A stretch of 7,273 nt of DNA from Paracoccaceae bacterium (GCA_019090405.1 JAHRVZ010000248.1:1-7273), one strand, 5' to 3'. Counted from the stretch's first letter, positions 1-7,239 are shown. Made by a program: numbers and translations. Notes: generated by a model not told the origin, from the letters alone.

Positions 1-184
1 AAAACAGCGGTTGCGGATGCCCGGACAAAAATATTTGCCCCTTCGGGCCACCATGCTCGGCGATATTCATCTGGCAGAAATAGCTTAGAGACTCTTGTGT
101 CAAGGACACCGGTCCCGGAGCCTCGGCAACATCTTCCTTGCAGGCGGTCACTGCGAGCAGCGCCACCAATAACCAATATTTCAC
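1..184 (-). CDS. nosL: NosL copper-chaperone lipoprotein, N-terminal part (3' end beyond window)
   Basis: NosL is an outer-face copper chaperone that delivers Cu(I) for assembly of the CuZ centre of nitrous oxide reductase. The frame starts at GTG (184-182) and stays open for 61 codons to the left edge, so only the first third or so of the protein is present. The start is supported by a GGAGGG ribosome binding site 7 bases upstream and by a 4-base GTGA overlap with the nosY stop. Residues 1-15 form a very short lipoprotein signal (KYWLLVALLAVTAC), with lipobox V-T-A-C and Cys15 as the expected lipidated residue. The following segment YFCQMNIAEHGGPKGQIFL (residues 35-53) is the characteristic NosL signature. 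Its C37-x-M39 pair and nearby H44 are potential soft-metal ligands; that role is inferred. Position directly after nosY is the usual place for nosL. The call is secure despite truncation. Confidence 0.93.
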   Translation of the reverse strand, partial: MKYWLLVALLAVTACKEDVAEAPGPVSLTQESLSYFCQMNIAEHGGPKGQIFLSGHPQPLF

Positions 185-1005
185 GGTTCAACCCTCCGAA
201 ACACGGCACGTGCCAACAGAAATGCCAGCAGCGGCCAAAGCAAAAGCGACACCGGGGCCGCCCAGCCTGGCAACGTCTTTGCCGCGCCGCCCATACCGCT
301 GGAAATTGCAACACCGTCCGAGGCCGCAATGTTCCAGACCCGAAACGCATCTGCCGGATTGGCGACCATCACCCATGGGAAAACCTTTTGCGTGAACATA
401 CCGCCGCCATCCATTACCACCGCGCCAAGCAGGCCCAGATCAAACAAGACCACAAAAACCAGCCACAAACCCGCCGCCAAACCTGCCGCCGCTGCCGGTG
501 ATTCTGCCAGAGCAGACACGCCGTAGCCCAACGCCACAAATACAGCCCCAAGCAGGGTTGCCGTCACAATCAACCGAAACAATGCCATCAAACTTTCAGG
601 CGACGCCCCGGCATAAAGCGCGGCAATGACCCCCGCCGATCCAAGCCCCAAAGCAGACGCGATGCCCAGTGCTGTGACTTGTGCCACGAATTTACCCATC
701 AGGATTTCTCCGCGTCCTGCCGAATAGGTCAACAACAGCGACAAAGTCCCACGATCACGTTCACCTGCGATTGCGTCAAATGACATCATCAGACCCAGAA
801 AAGGCACAAGGTACACCGCCAATGTGGTCATCGACGACACCGAAACAGTCAGCATATCCACCCCAAGAGTCCCGGTCGGGGCAGACCCGGCAAAGGTCAG
901 CGCCAGCGCAAACAGCACCATGATCCCGGTGGCCATCATCAGCCACCAGTTCCGCCGCAGAATCAACATTTCGGCGCGAGCTATAGCAAAAATTCGGGCG
1001 ATCAT
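181..1005 (-). CDS. nosY: NosY, membrane permease subunit of the NosDFY ABC transporter
   Basis: This 274-residue protein is the integral membrane subunit of the NosFY transporter, which with periplasmic NosD matures the CuZ site of NosZ. About six hydrophobic segments are visible, near residues 20-40, 58-78, 105-131, 143-165, 172-196 and 249-267, the normal ABC-2-type permease layout. The segment DAIAGERDRGTLSLLL (77-92) and the basic stretch after it form the cytoplasmic coupling region typical of ABC-2/NosY permeases, where the ATPase docks. ATG (1005-1003) overlaps the nosF TGA in an ATGA tetranucleotide, with an AGGGGGT ribosome binding site upstream, so NosF and NosY are probably translationally coupled; that suits the F2Y2 stoichiometry known for the complex. 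The gene ends in TGA overlapping the nosL GTG start. What the transporter moves (a sulfur species and/or copper handling) is known only from work on homologues and cannot be read from this sequence. Confidence 0.95.
   Translation of the reverse strand: MIARIFAIARAEMLILRRNWWLMMATGIMVLFALALTFAGSAPTGTLGVDMLTVSVSSMTTLAVYLVPFLGLMMSFDAIAGERDRGTLSLLLTYSAGRGEILMGKFVAQVTALGIASALGLGSAGVIAALYAGASPESLMALFRLIVTATLLGAVFVALGYGVSALAESPAAAAGLAAGLWLVFVVLFDLGLLGAVVMDGGGMFTQKVFPWVMVANPADAFRVWNIAASDGVAISSGMGGAAKTLPGWAAPVSLLLWPLLAFLLARAVFRRVEP
192..197 (-). promoter_or_regulatory. Ribosome binding site of nosL
   Basis: GGAGGG lies within the last codons of nosY, 7 bases before GTG 184. It is the main support for the non-ATG start of nosL. 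Confidence 0.75.
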
Positions 1006-1901
1006 GTCTGACCCCCTGTTGAATAATGGCGGTACAGATCCTCAAGGCGTGGGGGCGTCAGTTCGATATCGGCCACCACGTCACCCATCGCAGCAATCCG
1101 TCGTAATTCCTGCATTTTCTGGCCTGCGTCACAATACAGTTCAACCGAGGCACCGTTGATCCGCGTACCGCCGGTCGCCATGGCGATCTGATCGGCCTGA
1201 CCATCCTGCACCAGAATGCGCATCCGCGTCGGCAATCCGGCACCGCGAGACAGATTGTCCAAAGTGTCATCTGCCACTTTGATGCCTTTACGCAAAATTG
1301 CGATGCGATCGGTTTGCGCCTCGACTTCGGTCAGCGCATGGCTGGCGATCAGCACAGCGGTGCCTTGGGCGGCCAATTCATCAATAATCGCATATAAATC
1401 CTGCCGAGAGATCGGATCAAGCCCGCTGGTCGGTTCATCCAAAAGCGCCACTGTCGGCTGGCCCAACAGAACCTGCGCCAGACCAAGTCGTTGGCGCATG
1501 CCCTTGGAATAGGTTGCAATACGGTTATTGCTGGCCTCAGCCAACCCAACCCGATCCAGCAAAGCGTCGATATCAGGCAAGTCTCTGACAGAAAGGCTGG
1601 CAAACAGCGTCAGTTGTTCATGCCCGGTCAATGTCGGATGAAAGTTCACCGATTCCGGCAAAAATGCCGTTTTGGCGCGGGCAACCGTTCTGCCCGGTTT
1701 GGCGCCGCCAATGCTAATGTCACCGCCATCAATTGAGGTCTGGCCAAGGATCATCTTTATCAAGGTCGATTTGCCAGCCCCGTTATGGCCCAGCAAAGCC
1801 ACCCGTTCACCGGGGGCGACCGCCAAATCAATAGCTTTCAGCACCTGAGTCTTGCCGCGAAACTTGTCGACAGAGCGAATTATCAAAGCATTATCCGTCA
1901 T
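1002..1901 (-). CDS. nosF: NosF, ATPase subunit of the NosDFY ABC transporter
   Basis: This 299-residue cytoplasmic ABC ATPase powers the NosDFY complex. Visible motifs in order are Walker A GHNGAGKST (38-46), signature YSKGMRQRLG (131-140), Walker B VALLDEP (151-157) with its catalytic Glu, D-loop SGLD (159-162) and switch His188 (ASH). The region normally holding the Q-loop reads FLPES (80-84), with no Gln at the usual place. My recollection is that other NosF proteins have a similar LPE sequence, so I treat this as a family feature, not damage. The C-terminal 90 residues form the NosF-type extension. I chose ATG 1901 because AAAAGGTG lies 4 bases before it; the frame extends upstream to a TTG at 1931 inside nosD but without support. 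The gene therefore overlaps the nosD 3' end by 11 bases, and its stop overlaps the nosY start. Confidence 0.96.
   Translation of the reverse strand: MTDNALIIRSVDKFRGKTQVLKAIDLAVAPGERVALLGHNGAGKSTLIKMILGQTSIDGGDISIGGAKPGRTVARAKTAFLPESVNFHPTLTGHEQLTLFASLSVRDLPDIDALLDRVGLAEASNNRIATYSKGMRQRLGLAQVLLGQPTVALLDEPTSGLDPISRQDLYAIIDELAAQGTAVLIASHALTEVEAQTDRIAILRKGIKVADDTLDNLSRGAGLPTRMRILVQDGQADQIAMATGGTRINGASVELYCDAGQKMQELRRIAAMGDVVADIELTPPRLEDLYRHYSTGGQT
1011..1017 (-). promoter_or_regulatory. Ribosome binding site of nosY
   Basis: AGGGGGT lies within the last codons of nosF, about 5 bases before ATG 1005. Together with the ATGA stop-start overlap it supports this start and coupled translation. Confidence 0.65.
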
Positions 1902-3150
1902 GTGGCACCTTTTGCATAGCAGTCGGCACAACCGGGTTCATCAGTGGAAAGCTGTCGATCACCCCACCGGGCAGCAACGCCGGAAACGCCGCTTGCGACC
2001 AGCGTACAAGCTGAACGGCGGGTGATCCAAGCAGCAATTTTGCGGCTGGCTGTGTCCACAACACATGGTCCATACTGTCATTGGGACGATAGGCCGTATC
2101 GGCGATACTATTGCCATCGACATCATAGGCGGCAAAGTCGCTCCAGTAATTTCCCTGCCCGTCTTCGGACCATTCGACCCATTTGCTTGACACGAATTTC
2201 ACCTGCGTACGATTGCCAACAAAGCCGTTTCCAACAATGCGGTTGCGACCAGATCCGGCGGTAAAATGAATACCAATGCGGCAGCCTTCAAACCAGTTGC
2301 CGGAAAAATCATTCTTATGTGAATTATAAAGGAATGTGCATTTCCCCTTGGCGTTGCGCACTATGTTGCCGCTAATCACACTGTTGTTTGCATAGTTCAG
2401 CATTAACCCGTGATCGCGATCATTTATCGACACGTTGTCGGTGACCTTTAGTCGTTTAGAAAACATCAATGCATAGCCAAGATGGTTGCCAATCGACACA
2501 TTGCCGGTGACTTCGGAATTATTGGCGTACATGTAATGCACCGCAAAACGCAAATCACGAAACAGGTTATCACGGAAAATATTACGCTTGGACGAGTTCA
2601 CAAAAATACCGTCCCGACCCCAACGAATGTCATTGCCCTCGACCACGCCTCCCGGTGCGTTCCAGACATAGACGCCGTTACCGCGCGCATTCATGCGATG
2701 ATCTTGCCGCCCCTCGATGACGTTTCGGGCCACAATCGCGTCCTGTGCGCCATGCACGTCAACACCATAAAGATTGCCCTGTAGCAGATTGTCAGTAATC
2801 TTGGCGTTCAAGGCCGTTTTGGTCAGTTTGATCCCGGAATCGATCTGTTCATGCGACGACCCCGATCCGACGATTGTCAGGCCCGTAAGCGTAATGTCAG
2901 GCCCGGACAGGGTGATCACAGATCCCTGACCCATCCCGTCAATCGTTGCCTGCCCGGCGCCATCAATGGCAATCGGGCGCTCGATTGTCAGGACTTCGGT
3001 ATAAATACCGGGCGACAGGCGAAGTGTATCGCCATCCGCCGCCCGGCCAAGAAAGTCAGCAATGGCCCCCGGCCTGTTCGGCACGTCCCAGACCTCTGCC
3101 CAAACGGGCGAGGCCAAACTTACCAACAGGATCAGGAACCAACGCATCAT
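1891..3150 (-). CDS. nosD: NosD, periplasmic beta-helix copper-site maturation protein
   Basis: NosD is the periplasmic partner of NosFY and is required to assemble the CuZ cluster of NosZ. The 419-residue product begins with a Sec signal peptide, MMRWFLILLVSLASPVWA, probably cleaved after Ala18. From about residue 60 to 320 it consists of recurring short strands and Asn-Gly turns (for example DNLLQGNLYGVDVHG, GNIVRN, GNWFEG, VGNGFVGN), the right-handed parallel beta-helix (CASH/NosD) pattern. After this come GNYWSDF (333-339) and AYRPND (353-358), conserved in NosD, and a C-terminal tail with a hydrophobic segment. Only two cysteines are present, C271 and C290. The start has two adjacent ATGs (3150 and 3147); AAGGTG ends 4 bases before the first and 7 before the second, so either may be used. 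The gap to nosZ is 8 bases, and the ribosome binding site overlaps the nosZ stop codon. Confidence 0.96.
   Translation of the reverse strand: MMRWFLILLVSLASPVWAEVWDVPNRPGAIADFLGRAADGDTLRLSPGIYTEVLTIERPIAIDGAGQATIDGMGQGSVITLSGPDITLTGLTIVGSGSSHEQIDSGIKLTKTALNAKITDNLLQGNLYGVDVHGAQDAIVARNVIEGRQDHRMNARGNGVYVWNAPGGVVEGNDIRWGRDGIFVNSSKRNIFRDNLFRDLRFAVHYMYANNSEVTGNVSIGNHLGYALMFSKRLKVTDNVSINDRDHGLMLNYANNSVISGNIVRNAKGKCTFLYNSHKNDFSGNWFEGCRIGIHFTAGSGRNRIVGNGFVGNRTQVKFVSSKWVEWSEDGQGNYWSDFAAYDVDGNSIADTAYRPNDSMDHVLWTQPAAKLLLGSPAVQLVRWSQAAFPALLPGGVIDSFPLMNPVVPTAMQKVPHDG
1906..1913 (-). promoter_or_regulatory. Ribosome binding site deciding the nosF start
   Basis: AAAAGGTG lies inside the nosD coding region, 4 bases before ATG 1901 (6 bases if AAAGG is the pairing core). 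It supports MTDNAL as the NosF N-terminus over the in-frame TTG at 1931. Confidence 0.7.
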
Positions 3151-3154
3151 TTTA

Positions 3155-3160
3155 CACCTT
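3155..3160 (-). promoter_or_regulatory. Ribosome binding site of nosD, overlapping the nosZ stop
   Basis: AAGGTG on the minus strand shares two bases with the nosZ TAA stop (3161-3159) and stands 4 bases before ATG 3150 and 7 before ATG 3147. Its position suggests that ribosomes ending nosZ help initiate nosD; that coupling is inferred from spacing alone. Confidence 0.7.
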
Positions 3161-5063
3161 AAGCCGGCTCAACCAGCATCCGGCCGCGCATCTCCATATG
3201 AAGCGCGTGGCAGAACCACTGGCAATAGAACCAATGCACACCAGGTCGATCCGCGGTGAAGGTCACCGAAGATGTCGCCTGCGGCCCAACCTCCATCGCG
3301 ATACCGTGGTTGGACAGACAGAACCCGTGGGTCACATCATCCACATCATCCATATTGGTGATATAGATCGTCACCTCGTCGCCCTGTTTCACGGTGAATT
3401 TCTCCATCGAGAATTCTGGTGCGACTGACGACATATAGACCCGCACTTTGTTGCCATCGCGGATCAATTCGTCATGGCCCCAGTCCAGATCGACGCCATC
3501 TGCCTCGGCCTGCGCCGTTGCATCTGCCCATATCGGATCATTGCGCTCATAAACATTGACCGGGTTCACGATATCGCGACGGACAATGATACAGTCATGC
3601 GGTTCGGCAAAGGTCGGACCATCATGCACCACAGGCATTTTCGGATCTGAAATATCCAAAAGCTGTTCGTTCTCAGGTTTCAGTGGGCCAACATTGATGA
3701 ACCGATCTTTCGAGAACTTATTAAGCGAAATAAGCCACTTGCCATCCGCCTCAAGAGTTTCACCCATGGACGAATGGTTGTGACCCGGCTGATACTGCAC
3801 ATCCGTCTTGTGAATGATCGGATCAACATCTTCGCCAGCATAGGCGCGAATGGCCTTGTCGATGTCCCATTTCACAACCTGGCTGTCCAAAAACAGCGTG
3901 GTATAGGCGTTGCCCTTACCGTCAAACGCCGTGTGAAGCGGGCCAAGACCCAGTTCGGGTTCGCCGACAATGCAGGACCGTTCATCGGCATCCGCATCAA
4001 ACAAAGCGGCGACCTTTTCCACGTCAATAATCGACACTGTCGGGGACAGTTTGCCGTTGATCATGACGTGCTTTTTGTCGGGGCAGGTGTTGACGCCGTG
4101 CGGGCTGTTGGGGATCGGAATATAGCGGGTGTATTTTTTGTTCTTACCCTTCCGTCCGTCCAGCACCTTGACGCCGTTCAGTTCCTGATAATCACCAGCT
4201 TCAACGCCAGCCTCGATTTCTTTGATGTTAAAGCAAACCACATGGTCCATCTCGGATGATGTCATCTCGGCCAGATTCATACCCATTTCCGAGTTATAGC
4301 TGGTCGCAAACGCATATTTACCCTGATAATCGGCATCTACGTTATCAAGGTTGCCGGTAACGATCACCTGCCAGGAAATCTCCATGGTGTCGCCGTCAAT
4401 CGCGGTGAATATGTTCACATACTCTTCGGGACTGTCCAGAATCGACCCATCGTTCACCAGTGGAATCTCGTGTTCGCCATTCGCAAAGACATACCCGGTA
4501 CGTGGGTATTTCTGTGGGCGCAGACCGTGAATATCCCCGGCATTGGGGATTTCGATCATCTTGTCGCATTTCATGATGTCGCAACGCACCCGTGCCACAC
4601 GGGTGTTGGCCTTGTCGTTCATAAACAGATAGCGACCGTCATATGTTCCTTCGGTGAACGACATATGCGGATGGTGCAAATCGCCATTTTCATAGGTTTT
4701 GCGACCTTGTTTAGCCAGATACTCGTTGGTTTCGGGCAGTTGACCTTCGGTCATAATTTTCAACGACTCGTTGGTCTGTCCCCACCCAGTGGCAGAGCAG
4801 CGGTTGAATACGGGCACCCGCATCAATTCACGCATGGATGGGAAACCCATGATACGCATCTCGCCGGATTGTCCTGACGACCAAAAGCCATAATAGTCGT
4901 CAAGTTCGCCGGGGGCCAGATTGACAGAACTACCAGCCGCCTCAACGGCTTTGGCGCTCATCATCGTGCTTCCGATGCCAGTGCCGGCAATTACCGCGCC
5001 GGTGGCCGTCGCTCCCAGCATACCTCGTCGGGTCATAACCAGATTTTTGAAACGTTCAGACAT
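3159..5063 (-). CDS. nosZ: Nitrous oxide reductase NosZ, clade I (Tat-exported)
   Basis: NosZ is the periplasmic homodimeric multicopper enzyme reducing N2O to N2 with two electrons, the last step of denitrification. The 634-residue precursor starts at ATG 5063, preceded by AAGGAGG with 7 bases spacing; a longer frame to a TTG at 5090 lacks such support. Residues 1-45 form a twin-arginine signal (T-R12-R13-G-M-L-G), marking the clade I enzyme. The beta-propeller holds seven histidines matching the CuZ ligands: H130, H131, H179, H322, H377, H428 and H489. K449 and E487 match the second-sphere Lys and Glu near CuZ. The C-terminal cupredoxin domain holds the CuA set H579, C614, W616, C618, H622 and M625 in CQWFCHALHMEM. 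These assignments come from spacing against remembered Pseudomonas/Paracoccus numbering. Length is normal and no ligand is missing, so an active enzyme is expected. Confidence 0.99.
   Translation of the reverse strand: MSERFKNLVMTRRGMLGATATGAVIAGTGIGSTMMSAKAVEAAGSSVNLAPGELDDYYGFWSSGQSGEMRIMGFPSMRELMRVPVFNRCSATGWGQTNESLKIMTEGQLPETNEYLAKQGRKTYENGDLHHPHMSFTEGTYDGRYLFMNDKANTRVARVRCDIMKCDKMIEIPNAGDIHGLRPQKYPRTGYVFANGEHEIPLVNDGSILDSPEEYVNIFTAIDGDTMEISWQVIVTGNLDNVDADYQGKYAFATSYNSEMGMNLAEMTSSEMDHVVCFNIKEIEAGVEAGDYQELNGVKVLDGRKGKNKKYTRYIPIPNSPHGVNTCPDKKHVMINGKLSPTVSIIDVEKVAALFDADADERSCIVGEPELGLGPLHTAFDGKGNAYTTLFLDSQVVKWDIDKAIRAYAGEDVDPIIHKTDVQYQPGHNHSSMGETLEADGKWLISLNKFSKDRFINVGPLKPENEQLLDISDPKMPVVHDGPTFAEPHDCIIVRRDIVNPVNVYERNDPIWADATAQAEADGVDLDWGHDELIRDGNKVRVYMSSVAPEFSMEKFTVKQGDEVTIYITNMDDVDDVTHGFCLSNHGIAMEVGPQATSSVTFTADRPGVHWFYCQWFCHALHMEMRGRMLVEPA
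3333..3350. repeat. Perfect 9-base tandem repeat inside nosZ
   Basis: The plus-strand unit cacatcatc occurs twice in a row. Read on the minus strand it encodes Asp-Asp-Val twice (residues 572-577), a few residues before the CuA ligand His579. It keeps the frame and lies in a surface-like acidic loop. It is a local in-frame duplication or chance codon repetition, not a mobile or regulatory element. Confidence 0.6.
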
Positions 5064-5069
5064 TGTTTT

Positions 5070-5077
5070 CCCTCCTT
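5070..5077 (-). promoter_or_regulatory. Strong ribosome binding site of nosZ
   Basis: On the minus strand AAGGAGGG lies 7 bases before ATG 5063 and is a near-perfect Shine-Dalgarno sequence, the best in the window. It fixes the NosZ start at MSERF, in front of the twin-arginine motif, and not at the TTG at 5090. It sits within the 28-base nosR-nosZ gap (5064-5091), which holds no evident hairpin or terminator, so nosZ can be read from the nosR transcript. Confidence 0.85.
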
Positions 5078-5091
5078 CAGGGTTTCTCAAT

Positions 5092-7239
5092 TTAGGTGTT
5101 TTTGGACAGCGCTTGATCCAAAGACACAGCCGAAGCCTGTGCCTTTGCGCGCCGTTTTAGTTGACGGATAATGACGGGACATTTGTCTTCGGATTGGTAA
5201 AGCACCTGACAGTGCATGCAGTTGACACATTCGTTTGGATTGATTTCCCCGGTTGGGTGAATGGCCTGAACCGGACATTCAATGGCACAGGTCTGACAGG
5301 GGCTGCCACATTCTTTATAGCGTTTCAGCCAGTCAAACATCCGCATCCGCGCCGGTATCGCCAAGGCCGCGCCCAAGGGACACATATATCGGCAATAGAA
5401 CCGTTCGACGAACAACCCGGCCAGCAATATCAACAGCGCAAAGACCACAAACGGCCAGTCCCGTACAAATTTCAGAATAATCGCGGTCTTGAAGGGTTCG
5501 ATCTCGGCATAAGTTTCAGCCATTGGGATCGACACCATCGACAGCCCAAACAATCCAAGGAAAATGACGTACTTCACCGGCCATAGCCGTTCGTGCAGAC
5601 CCCAGGGCAACGTCCACTGTGGTATCCGCAGGGCACGCGCAATCTGGTTGGTCAGTTCCTGCAGCGCTCCAAATGGACACAGCCAACCGCAATAGGCACC
5701 CCTGCCCCAGAACAACAGCGCGGCGGCAATAGCGAACCACTGGATGAACACCAGCGGATCCATCAAAAAGGCATCCCATGAAAACGTGCCGCTGCGCACG
5801 CTTCCGGCCAGCGCCATCAGATTGACCACGGACAACTGTGCGTTGGCATACCAGCCGATAAACACCAGCGTGAGCGTCAGGAACCCAATGCGGAACCAGT
5901 AAAACACCCGTGCATTGACCGTTGCCTGCCTTTGGAAAAAGAACGCGCCGGTTAACACCAGCAACATAACCGCTAGGCCCCCAATTTCGACGGACCGGTC
6001 GCGCCAGATGCGTTGCCACAGCGCCGCTTTGGCGGCTGCTTCTGCGGCGCTGTCATCCACCAACACAGGTGCTGCAACCGGCGCCAGATATTTTTCGGGC
6101 AACCGATAACCAAGGTCAAAGGTTAGAAACAGTTTTTGAACAGCGCCAATGGCGCGTTGCACCAATAGCTGCAACCGAAACGGCGCGGCTGGATCAAATT
6201 CGGCGTCGGCCGGGATTTTAAAGATATCCATCTCGGGAAAGTTTGGTGCATCAGCCGGTGCCAAATCGCCAAGGCGCCTTTGCTGTTTGTCAAAAAAGCG
6301 CACTGAATTATCGCCCTGAATCAGCTGAATGCGGTCGAAAATCCCGCCGCGTACATAGCCCGATCCTTTGAACGAATAAGTCCCACGCCCCATTACCAGA
6401 ATGGCCTGTTCGCCCTCTTCCAGCCATTCTGTCAGATTGCGATACTCGGACTCTCCCAATAGGCTGCGCCCGATTGACGGCACAGAAACCAGCGCCATTT
6501 GCAGATCAATAAAGGTATCACCCGGAGCACCCGGTTCCGGGCGTTTTATTGCTTTTTCGTCGCCAGTTGCCTCAAACGCAGCGTTGACCTGCCCGACGTC
6601 CAATGTGATGCGCCGGATTGATCCGTCGCCAGACAGCGTCGTCCAGTCGCTGATTTCATTAAGGTCCATGTTAACCAGCCGGCCTGGTCCGGTATCAACG
6701 CTTGGAGCCAATCCGCCAAGCCCCATCGCGCGGGCGACTTTGATGCCGGCCCGGACCACTGAATCGTCAATGATCATGATGGTGACTGTGGCCCCTGAAA
6801 TTATATCAAGGTCATGCGCATCGCCACCTGCCGCAGCTTCGGCCTTGAGATCAAGACCTTTGTAGCCTTCGGTAAGCGCAACCATTTTTGAGTTGGGAAT
6901 CCCAATCAACACAATCGGTTCGGAATGTTTGACCAGTTCAACACCGGTCAGTACCGCATCAGCATTGATACCCGCCACCACGTGAATCGGCTTGCCCGAA
7001 TACCCGGTGGTCCCGACAAAATCAGATGTCAGAAAAGCCCAGCCAACCGTCTCCTGCTCAATAAGGATCGGGGCCACCGGGATGTCATCGAGAATTGGCC
7101 CAAAAGATTGCGCTCCGGGATACAACAACTCAGGATCAAGGTCGGGTAAGAAGTTCGCCAGACTTTCAGCCTGCACCAGTGATGCAGCGCCGACCGTGAA
7201 CGCCATCCAAATGGCAAGAAACCTAAGCCCTCGCAGCAC
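5092..7239 (-). CDS. nosR: NosR, membrane FMN and iron-sulfur protein for N2O reduction
   Basis: NosR is a polytopic membrane protein needed for nosZ expression and for electron supply to, or activation of, NosZ in vivo. The 715-residue frame starts with a signal-like segment (MLRGLRFLAIWMAFTVGAAS, then LVQA). A periplasmic FMN-binding domain follows, with D145-x-x-S-G-A-T151, the motif for ApbE-catalysed covalent FMN attachment on Thr151. About five hydrophobic helices lie near 418-435, 448-466, 496-512, 554-575 and 594-612. Two CxxxCP sites, C517/C521 (YCGWLCP) and C616/C620 (YCRYMCP), flank the last helices. The C-terminal domain has eight cysteines for two [4Fe-4S] clusters: C644, C648, C651, C655 and C671, C674, C677, C687. 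The start is uncertain: 7239 is a GTG without a clear ribosome binding site, and the frame remains open to the right edge. The gene lies 28 bases before nosZ, the usual order. Confidence 0.96.
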   Translation of the reverse strand: MLRGLRFLAIWMAFTVGAASLVQAESLANFLPDLDPELLYPGAQSFGPILDDIPVAPILIEQETVGWAFLTSDFVGTTGYSGKPIHVVAGINADAVLTGVELVKHSEPIVLIGIPNSKMVALTEGYKGLDLKAEAAAGGDAHDLDIISGATVTIMIIDDSVVRAGIKVARAMGLGGLAPSVDTGPGRLVNMDLNEISDWTTLSGDGSIRRITLDVGQVNAAFEATGDEKAIKRPEPGAPGDTFIDLQMALVSVPSIGRSLLGESEYRNLTEWLEEGEQAILVMGRGTYSFKGSGYVRGGIFDRIQLIQGDNSVRFFDKQQRRLGDLAPADAPNFPEMDIFKIPADAEFDPAAPFRLQLLVQRAIGAVQKLFLTFDLGYRLPEKYLAPVAAPVLVDDSAAEAAAKAALWQRIWRDRSVEIGGLAVMLLVLTGAFFFQRQATVNARVFYWFRIGFLTLTLVFIGWYANAQLSVVNLMALAGSVRSGTFSWDAFLMDPLVFIQWFAIAAALLFWGRGAYCGWLCPFGALQELTNQIARALRIPQWTLPWGLHERLWPVKYVIFLGLFGLSMVSIPMAETYAEIEPFKTAIILKFVRDWPFVVFALLILLAGLFVERFYCRYMCPLGAALAIPARMRMFDWLKRYKECGSPCQTCAIECPVQAIHPTGEINPNECVNCMHCQVLYQSEDKCPVIIRQLKRRAKAQASAVSLDQALSKNT

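Noticed and set aside
97..1159. Several plus-strand open frames of 80-134 codons opposite nosY and nosF
   Set aside because: They lie fully antisense to well-recognised genes, have low-complexity Arg/Pro/Ala-rich translations and show no recognisable domains.
1902..1931. Longer NosF start at TTG 1931
   Set aside because: No ribosome binding site was seen for it, and it adds ten residues before the usual NosF N-terminus; ATG 1901 has a good site.
2946..3428. Plus-strand frame of 160 codons spanning the nosZ-nosD junction
   Set aside because: It is antisense to the NosZ CuA domain and the NosD N-terminus, which both give textbook proteins; the translation is unlike any family I know.
3774..4259. 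Plus-strand frame of 161 codons opposite the NosZ propeller
   Set aside because: It is a shadow of nosZ in the complementary frame, without an upstream ribosome binding site or recognisable motif.
5064..5090. Longer NosZ start at TTG 5090
   Set aside because: It would place nine extra residues before the Tat signal and consume the strong ribosome binding site as coding sequence; ATG 5063 is better.
5064..5091. Possible terminator or attenuator between nosR and nosZ
   Set aside because: The 28-base gap has no inverted repeat of useful length and no T-run after one.
5516..6019. Minus-strand frame of 167 codons in a second frame within nosR
   Set aside because: It is an alternate frame of the NosR membrane region; the nosR frame carries all cysteine motifs and helices.
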